Assembly: GCA_019187085.1 (NCBI GenBank)
Contig: JABARS010000001.1
Span: 248,001-312,000, forward strand
DNA: 64,000 bases
Source: Pseudorhodoplanes sp.
GTDB taxonomy: Bacteria > Pseudomonadota > Alphaproteobacteria > Rhizobiales > Xanthobacteraceae
Direction: 5' to 3'
The position numbers were made by a program, and so were the translations under genes. Below are positions 8,292 to 18,400 of this stretch, in pieces. Numbering within the stretch: position 1 is the first letter of the stretch; the number at the start of each line of letters is the position of its first letter. The notes beneath the pieces were generated by a model. The model saw nothing but the letters and a program-made list of their open reading frames with translations. It ran no database searches and was not told the origin of the DNA.

Positions 8292-8761
8292 TGGCCAGGA
8301 AGACGCCGGCAACCACCGCGCTCGAGAAAGCCGGCACGGCCTTCAAACTGCACGAATACGATTACGATCCCAATGCCGACAGCATCGGCCTGCAGGCGGC
8401 GCAGGCGCTCGGCATCGATCCCGCCCGCCTGCTCAAAACGCTGATGGCCCGCGCAGGCGACACGACGGTCTGCGTGCTGGCGCCGTCCGATCGCGAAGTC
8501 AGCCTGAAGAAACTTGCGGCGGCGGCGAATGCCAAGGACGCCGCCATGCTTAAACCTGCCGACGCCGAACGCATTACCGGCTATCGGGTCGGCGGCATCT
8601 CGCCGTTCGGCCAGAAAAAGCGCATGCCGGTCTTCATCGAACAGGACGCCCTCGCCCACCCGACAATATTGTTCAACGGCGGACGGCGGGGTTTGCAGAT
8701 CGAGCTGCCGCCGGCCGATCTCGTGCGCCTGCTCGGCGCCAAGGCGGCGTCGCTGAGCTGA
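8291..8761 (+). CDS. ybaK: Cys-tRNA(Pro) deacylase, YbaK type
   Basis: 156 residues, typical for YbaK/EbsC. These proteins hydrolyse Cys-tRNA-Pro made in error by prolyl-tRNA synthetase. Recognised parts are the N-terminal TTALEKAGTAFKLHEY, the LKTLMA strand near 50, VLAPSDREVSLKKLA with the conserved lysine, and the GYRVGGISPFGQKK loop near 100 that forms the active site. The start overlaps the gshA stop by one base. Link with glutathione synthesis may be only cysteine economy. The gene ends three bases from the convergent LysR gene. Confidence 0.88.
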   Translation: MARKTPATTALEKAGTAFKLHEYDYDPNADSIGLQAAQALGIDPARLLKTLMARAGDTTVCVLAPSDREVSLKKLAAAANAKDAAMLKPADAERITGYRVGGISPFGQKKRMPVFIEQDALAHPTILFNGGRRGLQIELPPADLVRLLGAKAASLS

Positions 8762-8764
8762 CCG

Positions 8765-9649
8765 CTATTCCGCCGCCTGCACGACCGCATCCGACATGTT
8801 GTCGAGCGAGGAGATGATGTGCTCGGCAAGCGCGTCGGCAAGCGCGGTCGTTTCATGCGGATTGCGCACGAGGCCGATGCGGCAATAGGGCAGCTCCGGA
8901 AATCCGTCGGCCGGCGTCAGCACGCGCATTCCCGGCCGCAGCCCCGATTCCGGCAGCACCGAAATCGCAAGCCCCGCCAGCACGGCGGCGGCCACCGCGC
9001 CGGCGTTGGAGCTTGTGTAGAGCAGACGGTGCGGCCGGTTCGCCTTCTCCAGGCATTCGAGCGCCATGTGCCGCCAGGCGCAGCTCTGGCGGCCGAGCGC
9101 CAGCGGCAGCGGCTCTTCGCGATGCGTCGCGTGGCGGTTCGACGTCACCCAGAGCAGGCGCTCGCGACGGAAGGTTTCCGACGGCCGCTGCGCGGCGGCC
9201 GTCGTGATGATCGCCAGATCGAGTTCGTTGGAATCGATGCGCTCCAGAAGATCGGACGAGGGTTCGCAGATCACGGTCAGCTCGACGCCGGGATAGGCGC
9301 GCGAGAAGCGCGCCATGATTTCGGGCAGGTAGCGATCGGCATAATCGTCGGGCACGCCGAGCCGCACGCTGCCGGTCAGTTCGGGCCCGGCGAACAGCGC
9401 AAGCGCTTCCAGATTGAGCTTCACGATCCGGCGCGCGTATTCGAGCAGGCGCTCGCCGTCATCGGTCAGCTTCGAGGCACGTCCGTCGCGCGCGAAGATC
9501 GGCTTGTCGAGCCGCTCCTCGAGCCGCTTCATCTGCATGGAGACGGCGGACTGGGTCTTGTGAACGATCTCCGCCGCCTTGGTGAAGCTGCCGGTCTCCG
9601 CAATCGCGATGAAGGTCCGCAACTGGTCGATGTCGATGAGGGCGGCCAT
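8765..9649 (-). CDS. LysR family transcriptional regulator
   Basis: 294 residues. A winged helix-turn-helix occupies about 5-65 (LRTFIAIAETGSFTKAAE, then KTQSAVSMQMKRLEE), and a periplasmic-binding-like effector domain follows from about 90 (GSVRLGVPDDYADRYLP). The divergent DUF1127 gene and a palindrome in the shared intergenic region make auto-control and control of DUF1127 likely, as usual for LysR regulators. Similar LysR/DUF1127 pairs are common in Hyphomicrobiales. The effector is unknown. Confidence 0.9.
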   Translation of the reverse strand: MAALIDIDQLRTFIAIAETGSFTKAAEIVHKTQSAVSMQMKRLEERLDKPIFARDGRASKLTDDGERLLEYARRIVKLNLEALALFAGPELTGSVRLGVPDDYADRYLPEIMARFSRAYPGVELTVICEPSSDLLERIDSNELDLAIITTAAAQRPSETFRRERLLWVTSNRHATHREEPLPLALGRQSCAWRHMALECLEKANRPHRLLYTSSNAGAVAAAVLAGLAISVLPESGLRPGMRVLTPADGFPELPYCRIGLVRNPHETTALADALAEHIISSLDNMSDAVVQAAE

Positions 9650-9685
9650 GCCGGGCTCCTGCAGTGGTTCGCGGAATAAAATCCA

Positions 9686-9700
9686 ATCATCAAAGATGAT
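9686..9700. promoter_or_regulatory. Palindrome in the LysR/DUF1127 intergenic region
   Basis: ATCATC-AAA-GATGAT is a perfect 6-bp inverted repeat with a T-N11-A frame, the form of a LysR recognition site. It lies 37 bases before the LysR start and about 144 before the DUF1127 start. The surrounding 60 bases are AT-rich compared with the rest of the window, as expected for overlapping divergent promoters. Confidence 0.5.
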
Positions 9701-9843
9701 GATTATTCAGATTAAAAACATTCGTTTCACTTATCAATAGGAGAGGAGCATAAGGATGCTGCATCGCAATCGGTTTCGACTTCGGTGGTTCCGGCGGCTC
9801 GCCGGAAAACCTGTCTGCACCCCCCGAAACCATGGAGGTTCTC

Positions 9844-10221
9844 GTGACCACGTCGTTTCAGTGGACCTTATTGTCCCCCTACCGGCCCTCGACGCTGGCC
9901 CTGATCGCCGGCGCCACGCTCGGGGGGCTGCGTAAAGTCGCTCGCGCGTTCCAGCACCGCCGCGAGGCCGTCACGCTGGCCAGGATGGACGACCGCATGC
10001 TGGCCGATATCGGCCTCACGCGCAGCGACCTGCGCGACGCCTATGGCCAGCCGCTCTGGACCGATCCGACGACCATTCTGGCGGCGCGGGCCAAGGAGCG
10101 TCGGAGCAACCGCCATGACGGCGCTGGCCGCCAGCCGGCGAACGTCGTCTCACCCGCGCTGGTGCCGGGTCCGGGCTTTTCGCTGCCCCGGACCGACCGT
10201 CCGGCCCGCTACACGCTGTAA
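9844..10221 (+). CDS. DUF1127 domain protein
   Basis: 125 residues. The DUF1127 core is LARMDDRMLADIGLTRSDLRDA at about 47-68, an Arg/Asp-rich helix pair. Small DUF1127 proteins have been tied to RNA turnover and phosphate or stress responses in Agrobacterium and Rhodobacter; this one has extra sequence on both sides. I place the start at the GTG at 9844 because GGAGG (9834-9838) sits five bases before it; the ATG at 9832 overlaps that ribosome site and would add four residues. A strong terminator follows. Confidence 0.75.
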   Translation: MTTSFQWTLLSPYRPSTLALIAGATLGGLRKVARAFQHRREAVTLARMDDRMLADIGLTRSDLRDAYGQPLWTDPTTILAARAKERRSNRHDGAGRQPANVVSPALVPGPGFSLPRTDRPARYTL

Positions 10222-10310
10222 CGCCATTTTTCCGCTGCCCCCGGCCAATCCTGCCTGGATTGGCCGACGGTCCGCATCCCCTGCCTCCCCTCGCAGGATT
10301 GCGGACCCGA

Positions 10311-10344
10311 AGCGCCCACCGGTCCCCGGTGGGCGCTTTCATTT
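10311..10344 (+). terminator. Terminator after the DUF1127 gene
   Basis: AGCGCCCACCGG and CCGGTGGGCGCT form a perfect 12-bp stem with a TCC loop, followed by TTTCATTT. Besides this hairpin, the gap 10222-10535 holds an 8-bp inverted repeat (GGTCCGCA/TGCGGACC) just before the terminator and no convincing gene. Confidence 0.8.
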
Positions 10345-10535
10345 GGCCGCGCCGTCATCCGCCGTGTCGCCAATAAACAAACCGTAATCGGCGGGGGGAG
10401 GATTTCCGGTGCGGCCGTATTCGATCGTTTGTCTGGTGGATGAGCGTTCCTTCGGGGGCGACACGGCCTCGCGTCATCGCAGGTGCTTCTTTAACATGCG
10501 CGACCGGGGCACCGAACAATCGACGCTGGGGGATC

Positions 10536-11084
10536 ATGCGGTCTTTCCTGATCATGGCGGCTGCCGCTTTCATCGTTGCCTCTGGAATCTGCGGCCCATC
10601 CGGCGTCCGCGCGCAAACCGGCTACGACCGGCCGGGCGGCGATTATTCGAGCTTTGCGGTACGCGCCGGCGATCCGGCGGCGTGCGCGGCAAGCTGCGAA
10701 CGCGACAGTCGCTGCCGGGCCTGGAGCTTCTCCTATCCGCACACGGCGGTCGACAAGGCCGTCTGCTGGCTTAAGAACAAGGTCACGCCGCGGGTGAAGA
10801 ACGATTGCTGCGTGTCGGGCGTACGCGGGGCCGCCGTCGTTGAGCCCAAAGGCAGCGCGGTCGAATACTCGATCGATCGGCTGGGCGGCGATTATCGCGA
10901 AGCCTCGGTGGCCGCCGATCCCGACGGCAAGACCTGCCAGACAGCCTGCGAGGCCGATGGCCGCTGCCGCGCCTGGACCTATGTCCGCCCCGGCTATATC
11001 GGGGCGGCGCCGCGCTGCTTCCTCAAGAGCCAAATTAAGCCGCCGCGACGGAAGCCCTGCTGCATCTCCGGTGTTGTCAGGTAG
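10536..11084 (+). CDS. Exported protein with two PAN/apple domains
   Basis: 182 residues. Signal peptide about 1-26 (MRSFLIM start, VRAQ cleavage). Two similar units follow: each starts YDRPGGDY or IDRLGGDY, has A-x-C-x-x-x-C-E, a C-R-A-W-(S/T) strand, a C-(W/F)-L-K lysine segment and a C-C-x-S-G-V end. This is the cysteine pattern of bacterial PAN_4 domains, which bind proteins or carbohydrates. Six cysteines per unit suggest three disulphides each. The ATG at 10536 has GGGGAT just before it. No enzyme domain is attached, so a binding or inhibitor role is likely. Free-standing, 37 bases before the DUF6152 gene. Confidence 0.8.
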   Translation: MRSFLIMAAAAFIVASGICGPSGVRAQTGYDRPGGDYSSFAVRAGDPAACAASCERDSRCRAWSFSYPHTAVDKAVCWLKNKVTPRVKNDCCVSGVRGAAVVEPKGSAVEYSIDRLGGDYREASVAADPDGKTCQTACEADGRCRAWTYVRPGYIGAAPRCFLKSQIKPPRRKPCCISGVVR

Positions 11085-11121
11085 AGGCTGCTCTTTCGTC
11101 TCGATCCATGGGAGCCCGCCA

Positions 11122-11469
11122 ATGACGCGCTTCGCCTTGCCGCTCGCCGCAAGCCTGCTGCTCGCAGGCACCGCCGCCGCCCATCACGGCTGGGGCAGCT
11201 ATGACGCCTCCAAGCCGGTGACCGTGACCGGCCCGATCCTGACCTCCAAATACGAAAATCCGCACGCCACCATCACCGTGCGTGGAACCGACAAGGTCTG
11301 GACCGTGACGCTCGCACCCACCTTCCGCATGACCAACCGCGGCGCGCTTGCCCAAATCATCGCCGCCGGTAAGACCGTCACCGCCTACGGCTACCCCTCC
11401 ACCGTCGAGAAGAACGAAATGCGCGCCGAGCGCATCACGGTCGACGGCAAGACCTACGAGATGCGCTGA
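11122..11469 (+). CDS. Exported DUF6152 family protein
   Basis: 115 residues. A signal peptide (about 1-19, TAAA) is followed at once by HHGWGSYD, the hallmark of the DUF6152 family, and a single OB-like beta domain (TVTGPILTSKYENPHATI, TVTLAPTFRM). The N-terminal HH after cleavage could bind metal, but this is not proven for the family. Its stop overlaps the start of the DUF6644 membrane gene by one base (TGATG), a pairing often seen in this order, so both probably act on the same periplasmic process. Confidence 0.8.
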   Translation: MTRFALPLAASLLLAGTAAAHHGWGSYDASKPVTVTGPILTSKYENPHATITVRGTDKVWTVTLAPTFRMTNRGALAQIIAAGKTVTAYGYPSTVEKNEMRAERITVDGKTYEMR

Positions 11470-11960
11470 TGACCGACGCGGCCCCGGCCGTCTTCGTGGC
11501 CCTGGAAGCGTCCGCGCTCGGCGCCGCGATCCGGCAATCGACCTGGATCTACATGGCGGCGAATGTCGGCCACATCGTTTCGCTGGTGGTCTTTGCCGGC
11601 GCGATCGCGGTCATGGACCTGCGCCTGGCCGGGGCGCTGGCGGCGACCGCGCCGGGCGCCGTCCTGCGGACCTTCCGCAACGTCGCCATTGCGGGCTTTG
11701 CCGGGCTGGCGCTCACCGGCGCGGTGCTGTTCACGGCCGAAGCGAGCCACGTCATCATCAATCCGGTGTTCCAGGTGAAGCTCGCGCTGATCGCGCTCGG
11801 TCTTGCGAACCTTGCCGTGTTCGAGTTTTTCACCGCATCACGGGTGCGCGACCTGCCGCCGCAGCGGCCGCTGCCGAAGGCCGCGCGCATCGCCGGGATA
11901 GCTTCATTTGCGATCTGGCTCGCGGTGGCCGCGGCCGGGCGTACGATCGCCTACCTGTAA
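11469..11960 (+). CDS. DUF6644-like integral membrane protein
   Basis: 163 residues with four predicted membrane helices (about 27-50, 68-92, 101-118, 140-160). Histidines in the first and second helices (ANVGHIVS and EASHVIIN) could hold haem or metal, as in small cytochrome b-like proteins, but this is inference. The start overlaps the DUF6152 stop by one base, so translation is coupled. I recognise the family only tentatively. Confidence 0.65.
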   Translation: MTDAAPAVFVALEASALGAAIRQSTWIYMAANVGHIVSLVVFAGAIAVMDLRLAGALAATAPGAVLRTFRNVAIAGFAGLALTGAVLFTAEASHVIINPVFQVKLALIALGLANLAVFEFFTASRVRDLPPQRPLPKAARIAGIASFAIWLAVAAAGRTIAYL

Positions 11961-11979
11961 GGCTGCCAGGGAAAACCTT

Positions 11980-12165
11980 ATGCGACCGCGCATGGGATAC
12001 ACCTGCCCCGCCTGCGGCTTCAAAACCGACGTCACGAATTGCGACGCTTGCGATGGCGTCGTCAAATGGGACAGCGAGCGGCGCATCTGTGCGCACTGTA
12101 CCTCGTGCGGCCGCTCAATCTACCATATCACCTGCCGCAAATGCGGACAGAAATTTTCGGTCTGA
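11980..12165 (+). CDS. Small zinc-ribbon protein
   Basis: 61 residues with CPAC (9-12), CDAC (21-24), CAHCTSC (37-43) and CRKC (52-55), enough cysteines for two zinc-binding sites. The sequence is soluble and begins MRPRMGYTCPACGFK. The ATG follows the DUF6644 stop by 19 bases with a weak GGGAAAA ribosome site, so it may be the last gene of that unit. It converges with tldD. No function can be assigned. Confidence 0.65.
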   Translation: MRPRMGYTCPACGFKTDVTNCDACDGVVKWDSERRICAHCTSCGRSIYHITCRKCGQKFSV

Positions 12166-12174
12166 GGACGCGGC

Positions 12175-13596
12175 TCAGCCCGTCCCGCCGACGGTGATCC
12201 TGTCCATCCGCAGCGTCGGCTGGCCGACGCCGACGGGCACGCCCTGACCGTTCTTGCCGCAGGTGCCGATGCCCTGGTCGAGCGCCAAATCGTTGCCGAT
12301 CATGGAGATGCGATGCAGATCGGTCGGACCGTTGCCGATCAGCATGGCACCTTTGAGCGGCGCACTGATCTTGCCATTCTCGATGCGATAGGCCTCGGTG
12401 CACTGGAACACGTACTTGCCGGACGTGATGTCCACCTGGCCGCCGCCGAAATTGACCGCATAGATGCCGTTCTTCACCGAGGCTAGGATTTCCGCCGGAT
12501 CGCGATCGCCCGCGAGCATGTAGGTGTTGGTCATGCGCGGCATGGGCACGTGCGCGTAGGATTCGCGGCGGCCGTTGCCGGTCGGCTTCATGTCCATCAG
12601 GCGCGCATTCTGCCGGTCCTGCATGTAGCCAACCAGAACGCCGTCCTCGATCAGCACGGTACGATTGGTCGGCGTGCCTTCGTCGTCGATCGACAACGAG
12701 CCGCGGCGCGCGGCGATGGTGCCGTCATCGACCACGGTGACGCCCTTCGCGGCAACCTTCTGGCCCATGAGGCCGGCAAAGGCCGATGTCGCCTTGCGAT
12801 TGAAGTCGCCTTCGAGCCCGTGGCCGACCGCTTCGTGCAGCATGACGCCGGGCCAGCCGGGACCGAGCACGACGTCCATTTCGCCGGCCGGCGCCGGCAC
12901 CGATTGCAGATTGACCAGCGCCTGCCGCACGGCGTCGTCGGCCGCGCTGCGCCAGGCGCCCGATTCGATGAACCGCTCGTAGCCTTCGCGCCCACCATAG
13001 CCGTGGCTGCCGGTTTCCTGACGCGTGCCGTCGCCCGCCACCACCGAGACATTCATGCGAACGAGCGGGCGGACATCGCGGTAGATCTCGCCGTCGGCGC
13101 GCAGGATTTCCACGACCTGCCAGGACGCGCCAAGACTGACCGAAACCTGCCGCACGCGCGGATCGCGCGCACGCGCATAGGCGTCGATTTCCTGCAGCAG
13201 CTTGACCTTCGCCTCGAAGCCGGGCGCGTCGAGCGGGTTGTCGTCGGCGTAAAGGCGCACGTTGCTGCGCGGCGGCGCCTCGGCATAGCGGCCGGAATAG
13301 CCGCCTTTCACCGCACGCACGGCGTCGGCGGCCCGGCGGATTGCCGCCTCGGACACGTCGGAGGCGTGTGCGTAACCGACCGCCTCATCCTTGACGGCGC
13401 GCAGCCCGAAGCCCTGCGCGGTGTCATAGGTGGCCTGCTTGAGCCGGTGATTGTCGAAAAGCAGCGCCTCCGACTGGCGATATTCGAGGAATAGTTCGCC
13501 GTCGTCGGCCCCATCGAGGCCATGGGTGAGAATGCCGGCGACCTTGTCGCGGTCGAGGCCGGCACGATCGATCAGGGAGGTCGGAGCTTTCGTCAT
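12175..13596 (-). CDS. tldD: Metalloprotease subunit TldD
   Basis: 473 residues, usual length. TldD with TldE (PmbA) forms a heterodimeric zinc protease that degrades unfolded peptides and matures microcin and CcdA substrates. The metal motif HEAVGHGLEGD lies near residue 250, followed by the GxxxxNxR and C-terminal DITSGKY segments of the family. The ATG at 13596 (MTKAPTSL) is chosen because the 37 residues upstream look untranslated. The partner pmbA is not in the window. In this order tldD often stands next to coxB, as here with one gene between. Confidence 0.95.
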   Translation of the reverse strand: MTKAPTSLIDRAGLDRDKVAGILTHGLDGADDGELFLEYRQSEALLFDNHRLKQATYDTAQGFGLRAVKDEAVGYAHASDVSEAAIRRAADAVRAVKGGYSGRYAEAPPRSNVRLYADDNPLDAPGFEAKVKLLQEIDAYARARDPRVRQVSVSLGASWQVVEILRADGEIYRDVRPLVRMNVSVVAGDGTRQETGSHGYGGREGYERFIESGAWRSAADDAVRQALVNLQSVPAPAGEMDVVLGPGWPGVMLHEAVGHGLEGDFNRKATSAFAGLMGQKVAAKGVTVVDDGTIAARRGSLSIDDEGTPTNRTVLIEDGVLVGYMQDRQNARLMDMKPTGNGRRESYAHVPMPRMTNTYMLAGDRDPAEILASVKNGIYAVNFGGGQVDITSGKYVFQCTEAYRIENGKISAPLKGAMLIGNGPTDLHRISMIGNDLALDQGIGTCGKNGQGVPVGVGQPTLRMDRITVGGTG

Positions 13597-13726
13597 GAGC
13601 GGATCACCGGCGTTCGGGAAGACATGTGGCTGCATCGCCAACGACACATAACCTCGCCGGAGGGCAATTTCGAGACCGCCGCGCCGCCGCAGGGCCGGCG
13701 GCGGCAACCATGGCCCGCGGCGGGCG

Positions 13727-14257
13727 TCAGGGCAATTTGGCGTAGCCGTCGCCGAACCCCTTCAGGCTCATCGGGAAACCGATGCCTTCCTCGGGGGTCT
13801 GAAAGATGATGAAGGTGGCGGTCTGGCCCTTGGTGAGCTGGCCGACCAGGTTGTCGTCCATGACGACCTCGGCGACACACCCGTTAGGCAGGCAGCGCAC
13901 AAATCCTGCGCGCCCGATGTCGGTATTGTCGATTTTCAGTCCGAGGCCGGACGGCAGCAGTACGCCGAGCGGCGCAACCACCCGCATCAGGCGGCTTTTC
14001 TTGTCGGCAGTTTTCAGGACGATCACGGTCAGACCGATATTTGCCCGGTCTTCGGCCGTAACGCTCTGGATCAGCGCACATTGCTCGCCCTGGGCGCCGG
14101 GCGGGGTATCGCAGCGCACCTGCCACTCGCCATGCACGGAACGCACGGCTCCCTGCGCCTGGGCGCGGTCGGCGGACGAGAACGTCACAACCGTCAGGAG
14201 AAACGTGAGGGGAGCAAGGAGGCGCACGAACCGGCGCACATGACGGTGAAGGCTCAT
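13727..14257 (-). CDS. Invasion-associated locus B (IalB) family protein
   Basis: 176 residues. Signal peptide about 1-36 (hydrophobic LLAPLTFLLTVVTF, AQAQ end). The mature part has the IalB pattern: HGEWQVRCDTPPG, EQCALIQ, LPSGLGLKID and GFVRCLPNGCVAEV, with four paired cysteines. IalB was named in Bartonella for a role in erythrocyte invasion, but most members are in free-living bacteria and have no known task. GGAAAGGGGAAG precedes the ATG. It lies between tldD and the divergent cox cluster. Confidence 0.85.
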   Translation of the reverse strand: MSLHRHVRRFVRLLAPLTFLLTVVTFSSADRAQAQGAVRSVHGEWQVRCDTPPGAQGEQCALIQSVTAEDRANIGLTVIVLKTADKKSRLMRVVAPLGVLLPSGLGLKIDNTDIGRAGFVRCLPNGCVAEVVMDDNLVGQLTKGQTATFIIFQTPEEGIGFPMSLKGFGDGYAKLP

Positions 14258-14623
14258 TCTTCCCCTTTCCTGCCCAGCGCGCCGCACAAACTGCCGCACG
14301 GCGGCGCCGGGCGGACGAATCGCCCGGGCGGCATGATCACGGGCCTCGGTACATGCCCGGAAAAGGGTGTCAAGAATGCGGTTCTGCCGGCCTTGCCGCC
14401 CCGCAGGATGTCGCACTGGACGGGATATCAGGCTCGTTGCGAGCCACTCTAAATTATGGTTTGAGAAGCACAGGGAATACCCCGCCCCCGCCGCGCGCGC
14501 ATGCGGATTTCTGTCCCCAGGCGGAAGCCATGCCGAGAGCGGGGTTGCCCCGCGCGACGATCTTGAATCCCAGCGGATTGGCATAAATTCGTGACGGGAT
14601 TTGCCGAAGGAGCAAGCAGGACC
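14258..14623. promoter_or_regulatory. Divergent ialB/coxB control region
   Basis: No gene fits this 366-base stretch. A perfect inverted repeat GGCTCG-TTG-CGAGCC lies at 14431-14445, followed at 14449 by TCTAAATTATGG and TTTGAGA, an AT-rich segment in GC-rich surroundings that could hold the coxB -10 region or an imperfect palindromic operator. I found no FNR-type box. The precise promoter cannot be set by eye. Confidence 0.35.
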
Positions 14624-15475
14624 ATGCAGGTGCAGAGACTAATGATCGCTTTCGCTTGGGCGGCCATCGCCGTTCTGGCCGTGTCCGCCCAGGCTTTCGC
14701 GGCGACCGGCCAGCCGTCGCCTTGGCAGCTCGGCCTGCAGGGCGCGGTAACGCCGGTGATGGAGAACATCCACTGGTTCCACAATCTGCTGCTCTACATC
14801 ATCACCGCCATTTCGCTGTTCGTGCTGGCGCTGCTGCTCATCGTGATGGTGCGCTTCAACGCACGCTCCAACCCGACTCCAAGCAAGACCACGCACAATA
14901 CCCTGCTCGAAGTGGCCTGGACCGTCATCCCGGTCCTCGTCCTGGTCACAATCGCGGTTCCTTCCTTCCGTCTGCTGTTCTACCAGCAGGCGATTCCGCA
15001 GGCCGATGTCACCGTGAAGGCGATCGGCAAGCAGTGGTTCTGGTCCTATGCCTATCCCGACCACGGCAAGTTCGAATTCGACTCGCTGATGGTGCAGGAC
15101 AAGGACCGCCAGCCGAACCAGCCGCGCCTGCTCGCTGTTGATAACGACCTCGTCGTTCCGGTGAACAAGGTGGTGCGTGTGCAGGTGATCGGCGCCGATG
15201 TCATTCATGCCTTTGCCGTGCCCGCTTTCGGCATCAAGGTCGACGCCGTCCCGGGGCGCCTGAACGAGACCTGGTTCAAGGCCGAGCGTGAAGGCGTCTA
15301 TTACGGCCAGTGCTCGGAACTGTGCGGCAAGGACCACGCTTTCATGCCGATCGCGGTGCGCGTGGTCAGCGATCGCGAGTTCGCGGCCTGGGTCGAGGAA
15401 GCCAAGAAGAAATATGCGACCGGTCCGAGCGAGCCCCTGACTGTGGCGGCACGCGAGATTCCGGCCGGAAACTGA
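14624..15475 (+). CDS. coxB: Cytochrome c oxidase subunit II
   Basis: 283 residues. An N-terminal hydrophobic signal (ending AFAA) precedes two membrane helices (about 53-75 and 95-120) and a periplasmic cupredoxin domain. The aromatic electron-entry motif QWFWSYAYP is at 137-145. The binuclear CuA ligands are C230, C234, H238 and M241 in CSELCGKDHAFM, with upstream His195. It accepts electrons from cytochrome c and passes them to subunit I. There is no fused cytochrome c domain. ATG 14624 follows AAGGAG by eleven bases; a GTG at 14591 is possible. First gene of the cox operon. Confidence 0.96.
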   Translation: MQVQRLMIAFAWAAIAVLAVSAQAFAATGQPSPWQLGLQGAVTPVMENIHWFHNLLLYIITAISLFVLALLLIVMVRFNARSNPTPSKTTHNTLLEVAWTVIPVLVLVTIAVPSFRLLFYQQAIPQADVTVKAIGKQWFWSYAYPDHGKFEFDSLMVQDKDRQPNQPRLLAVDNDLVVPVNKVVRVQVIGADVIHAFAVPAFGIKVDAVPGRLNETWFKAEREGVYYGQCSELCGKDHAFMPIAVRVVSDREFAAWVEEAKKKYATGPSEPLTVAAREIPAGN

Positions 15476-15556
15476 CGAGAACCGAAGTTACGGCGCTGCA
15501 CGCCCGCGCGACCGGCGTGCAGCGCTTCCAAGCCACCAACAACCAAAAGACCCTAA

Positions 15557-17182
<1,626 letters not shown>

Positions 17183-17233
17183 GCCTGCAATCGCCGATGC
17201 GTCATCTGCGATTGCAGTAGGGAGAAAGACGGA

Positions 17234-18160
17234 ATGCCCGTGGCAAGTGACAACGTGCGGATTGAGCCGAGCGTCGCCGGCGTCGCCGATTATTTCGCCC
17301 TGCTCAAGCCGCGCGTCATGTCACTTGTCGTGTTCACGGCGCTGGTCGGACTCGTCATCGCACCCGGCGACGTGCATCCGGTCATCGGCTTCACTGCCCT
17401 CCTGTGCATTGCCATCGGCGCCGGCGCCGCCGGTGCGCTGAACATGTGGTACGACGCCGATGTCGATGCCCTGATGAGCCGCACGATCGAGCGGCCCATT
17501 CCGCAGGGGCGCGTGACGGCCGGCGAGGCGCTCGCCTTCGGCATGACGCTCGCCGGATTTTCCGTCGTGGTGATGGGCGTGCTGGTGAACTGGCTGTCCG
17601 CCGGGCTGCTCGCCTTCACCATCGTCTTTTATGCGCTGATCTATACGGTCTGGCTCAAGCGCTCGACGCCGCAGAACATCGTGATCGGCGGCGCCTCCGG
17701 CGCTTTCCCGCCCATGATCGGCTGGGCGGCCGCCACCGGCGCGATCGGCATCGAATCGATCCTGCTGTTCCTGATCATCTTCTTCTGGACGCCGCCGCAT
17801 TTCTGGGCGCTCTCGCTCGTGCGCACCGACGATTATGCGCGTGCCGGCGTGCCGATGCTGCCGGTCGTGGCCGGCGACCGGGAGACCCGCCGCCAGATCC
17901 TGATCTATTCCGTCGTGCTGGCGCCGGTCGGAGCCTCACCCTGGCTGCTCGGCTATACTGGCTTGCTGTACGGCATGACGTCCGTGACATTTGGCGCGCT
18001 GACGATCGCATTTGCGCTGCGTCTGCGCGCCGCCGCCAAGGGTGAAGCGACCGCGACGGCCGCGCGGCAATTGTTCGCCTTCTCGATCCTCTATCTTTTC
18101 GTGCTTTTCGCCGTGCTGCTCGTCGAGCAAGGCATGGGATTGCCGCGCCTGACGTGGTGA
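17234..18160 (+). CDS. ctaB: Haem O synthase (protohaem farnesyltransferase)
   Basis: 308 residues, about nine membrane helices, UbiA prenyltransferase family. CtaB adds a farnesyl group to haem b, giving haem O for later conversion to haem A. The first Asp-rich motif is [15 protein letters not shown] at about 71-85 and the second YDY-type site reads [15 protein letters not shown] near 195-209. The [13 protein letters not shown] start is typical. Placement between coxA and ctaG is the standard alphaproteobacterial order. ctaA (haem A synthase) is not in this window. Confidence 0.96.
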   Translation: MPVASDNVRIEPSVAGVADYFALLKPRVMSLVVFTALVGLVIAPGDVHPVIGFTALLCIAIGAGAAGALNMWYDADVDALMSRTIERPIPQGRVTAGEALAFGMTLAGFSVVVMGVLVNWLSAGLLAFTIVFYALIYTVWLKRSTPQNIVIGGASGAFPPMIGWAAATGAIGIESILLFLIIFFWTPPHFWALSLVRTDDYARAGVPMLPVVAGDRETRRQILIYSVVLAPVGASPWLLGYTGLLYGMTSVTFGALTIAFALRLRAAAKGEATATAARQLFAFSILYLFVLFAVLLVEQGMGLPRLTW

Positions 18161-18168
18161 GATGAACG

Positions 18169-18396
18169 ATGGCGCCCAGAGAAAAGAAGAAAAAGGCTCC
18201 GGTGCGGGCCAAGACCACGAACGCGGCACGCAGGCGGGCGGCACCCAGGAACGAAGGCATCGTGCTGACCGAGGAGCAGAAGCGCGCACGCCGCGCACGC
18301 TCGATCGCGATCGCGCTCTCGCTCGCCGCGCTGGCGGTTCTCTTCTATATCGTTACGCTTGTGAAGGGACCCGGTGTCCTCAACCGGCCGCTGTGA
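18169..18396 (+). CDS. Small CoxF-like membrane protein of the cox operon
   Basis: 75 residues: a very basic N-terminal half ([15 protein letters not shown]) and one membrane helix at about 46-64. A short protein of this design, called CoxF or ctaB-ctaG intergenic protein, is regularly found at this place in alphaproteobacterial cox operons and is thought to aid oxidase assembly or to be a minor subunit. It starts eight bases after the ctaB stop and ends four bases before ctaG. The role is inferred from position. Confidence 0.75.
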   Translation: MAPREKKKKAPVRAKTTNAARRRAAPRNEGIVLTEEQKRARRARSIAIALSLAALAVLFYIVTLVKGPGVLNRPL

Positions 18397-18400
18397 CCGC

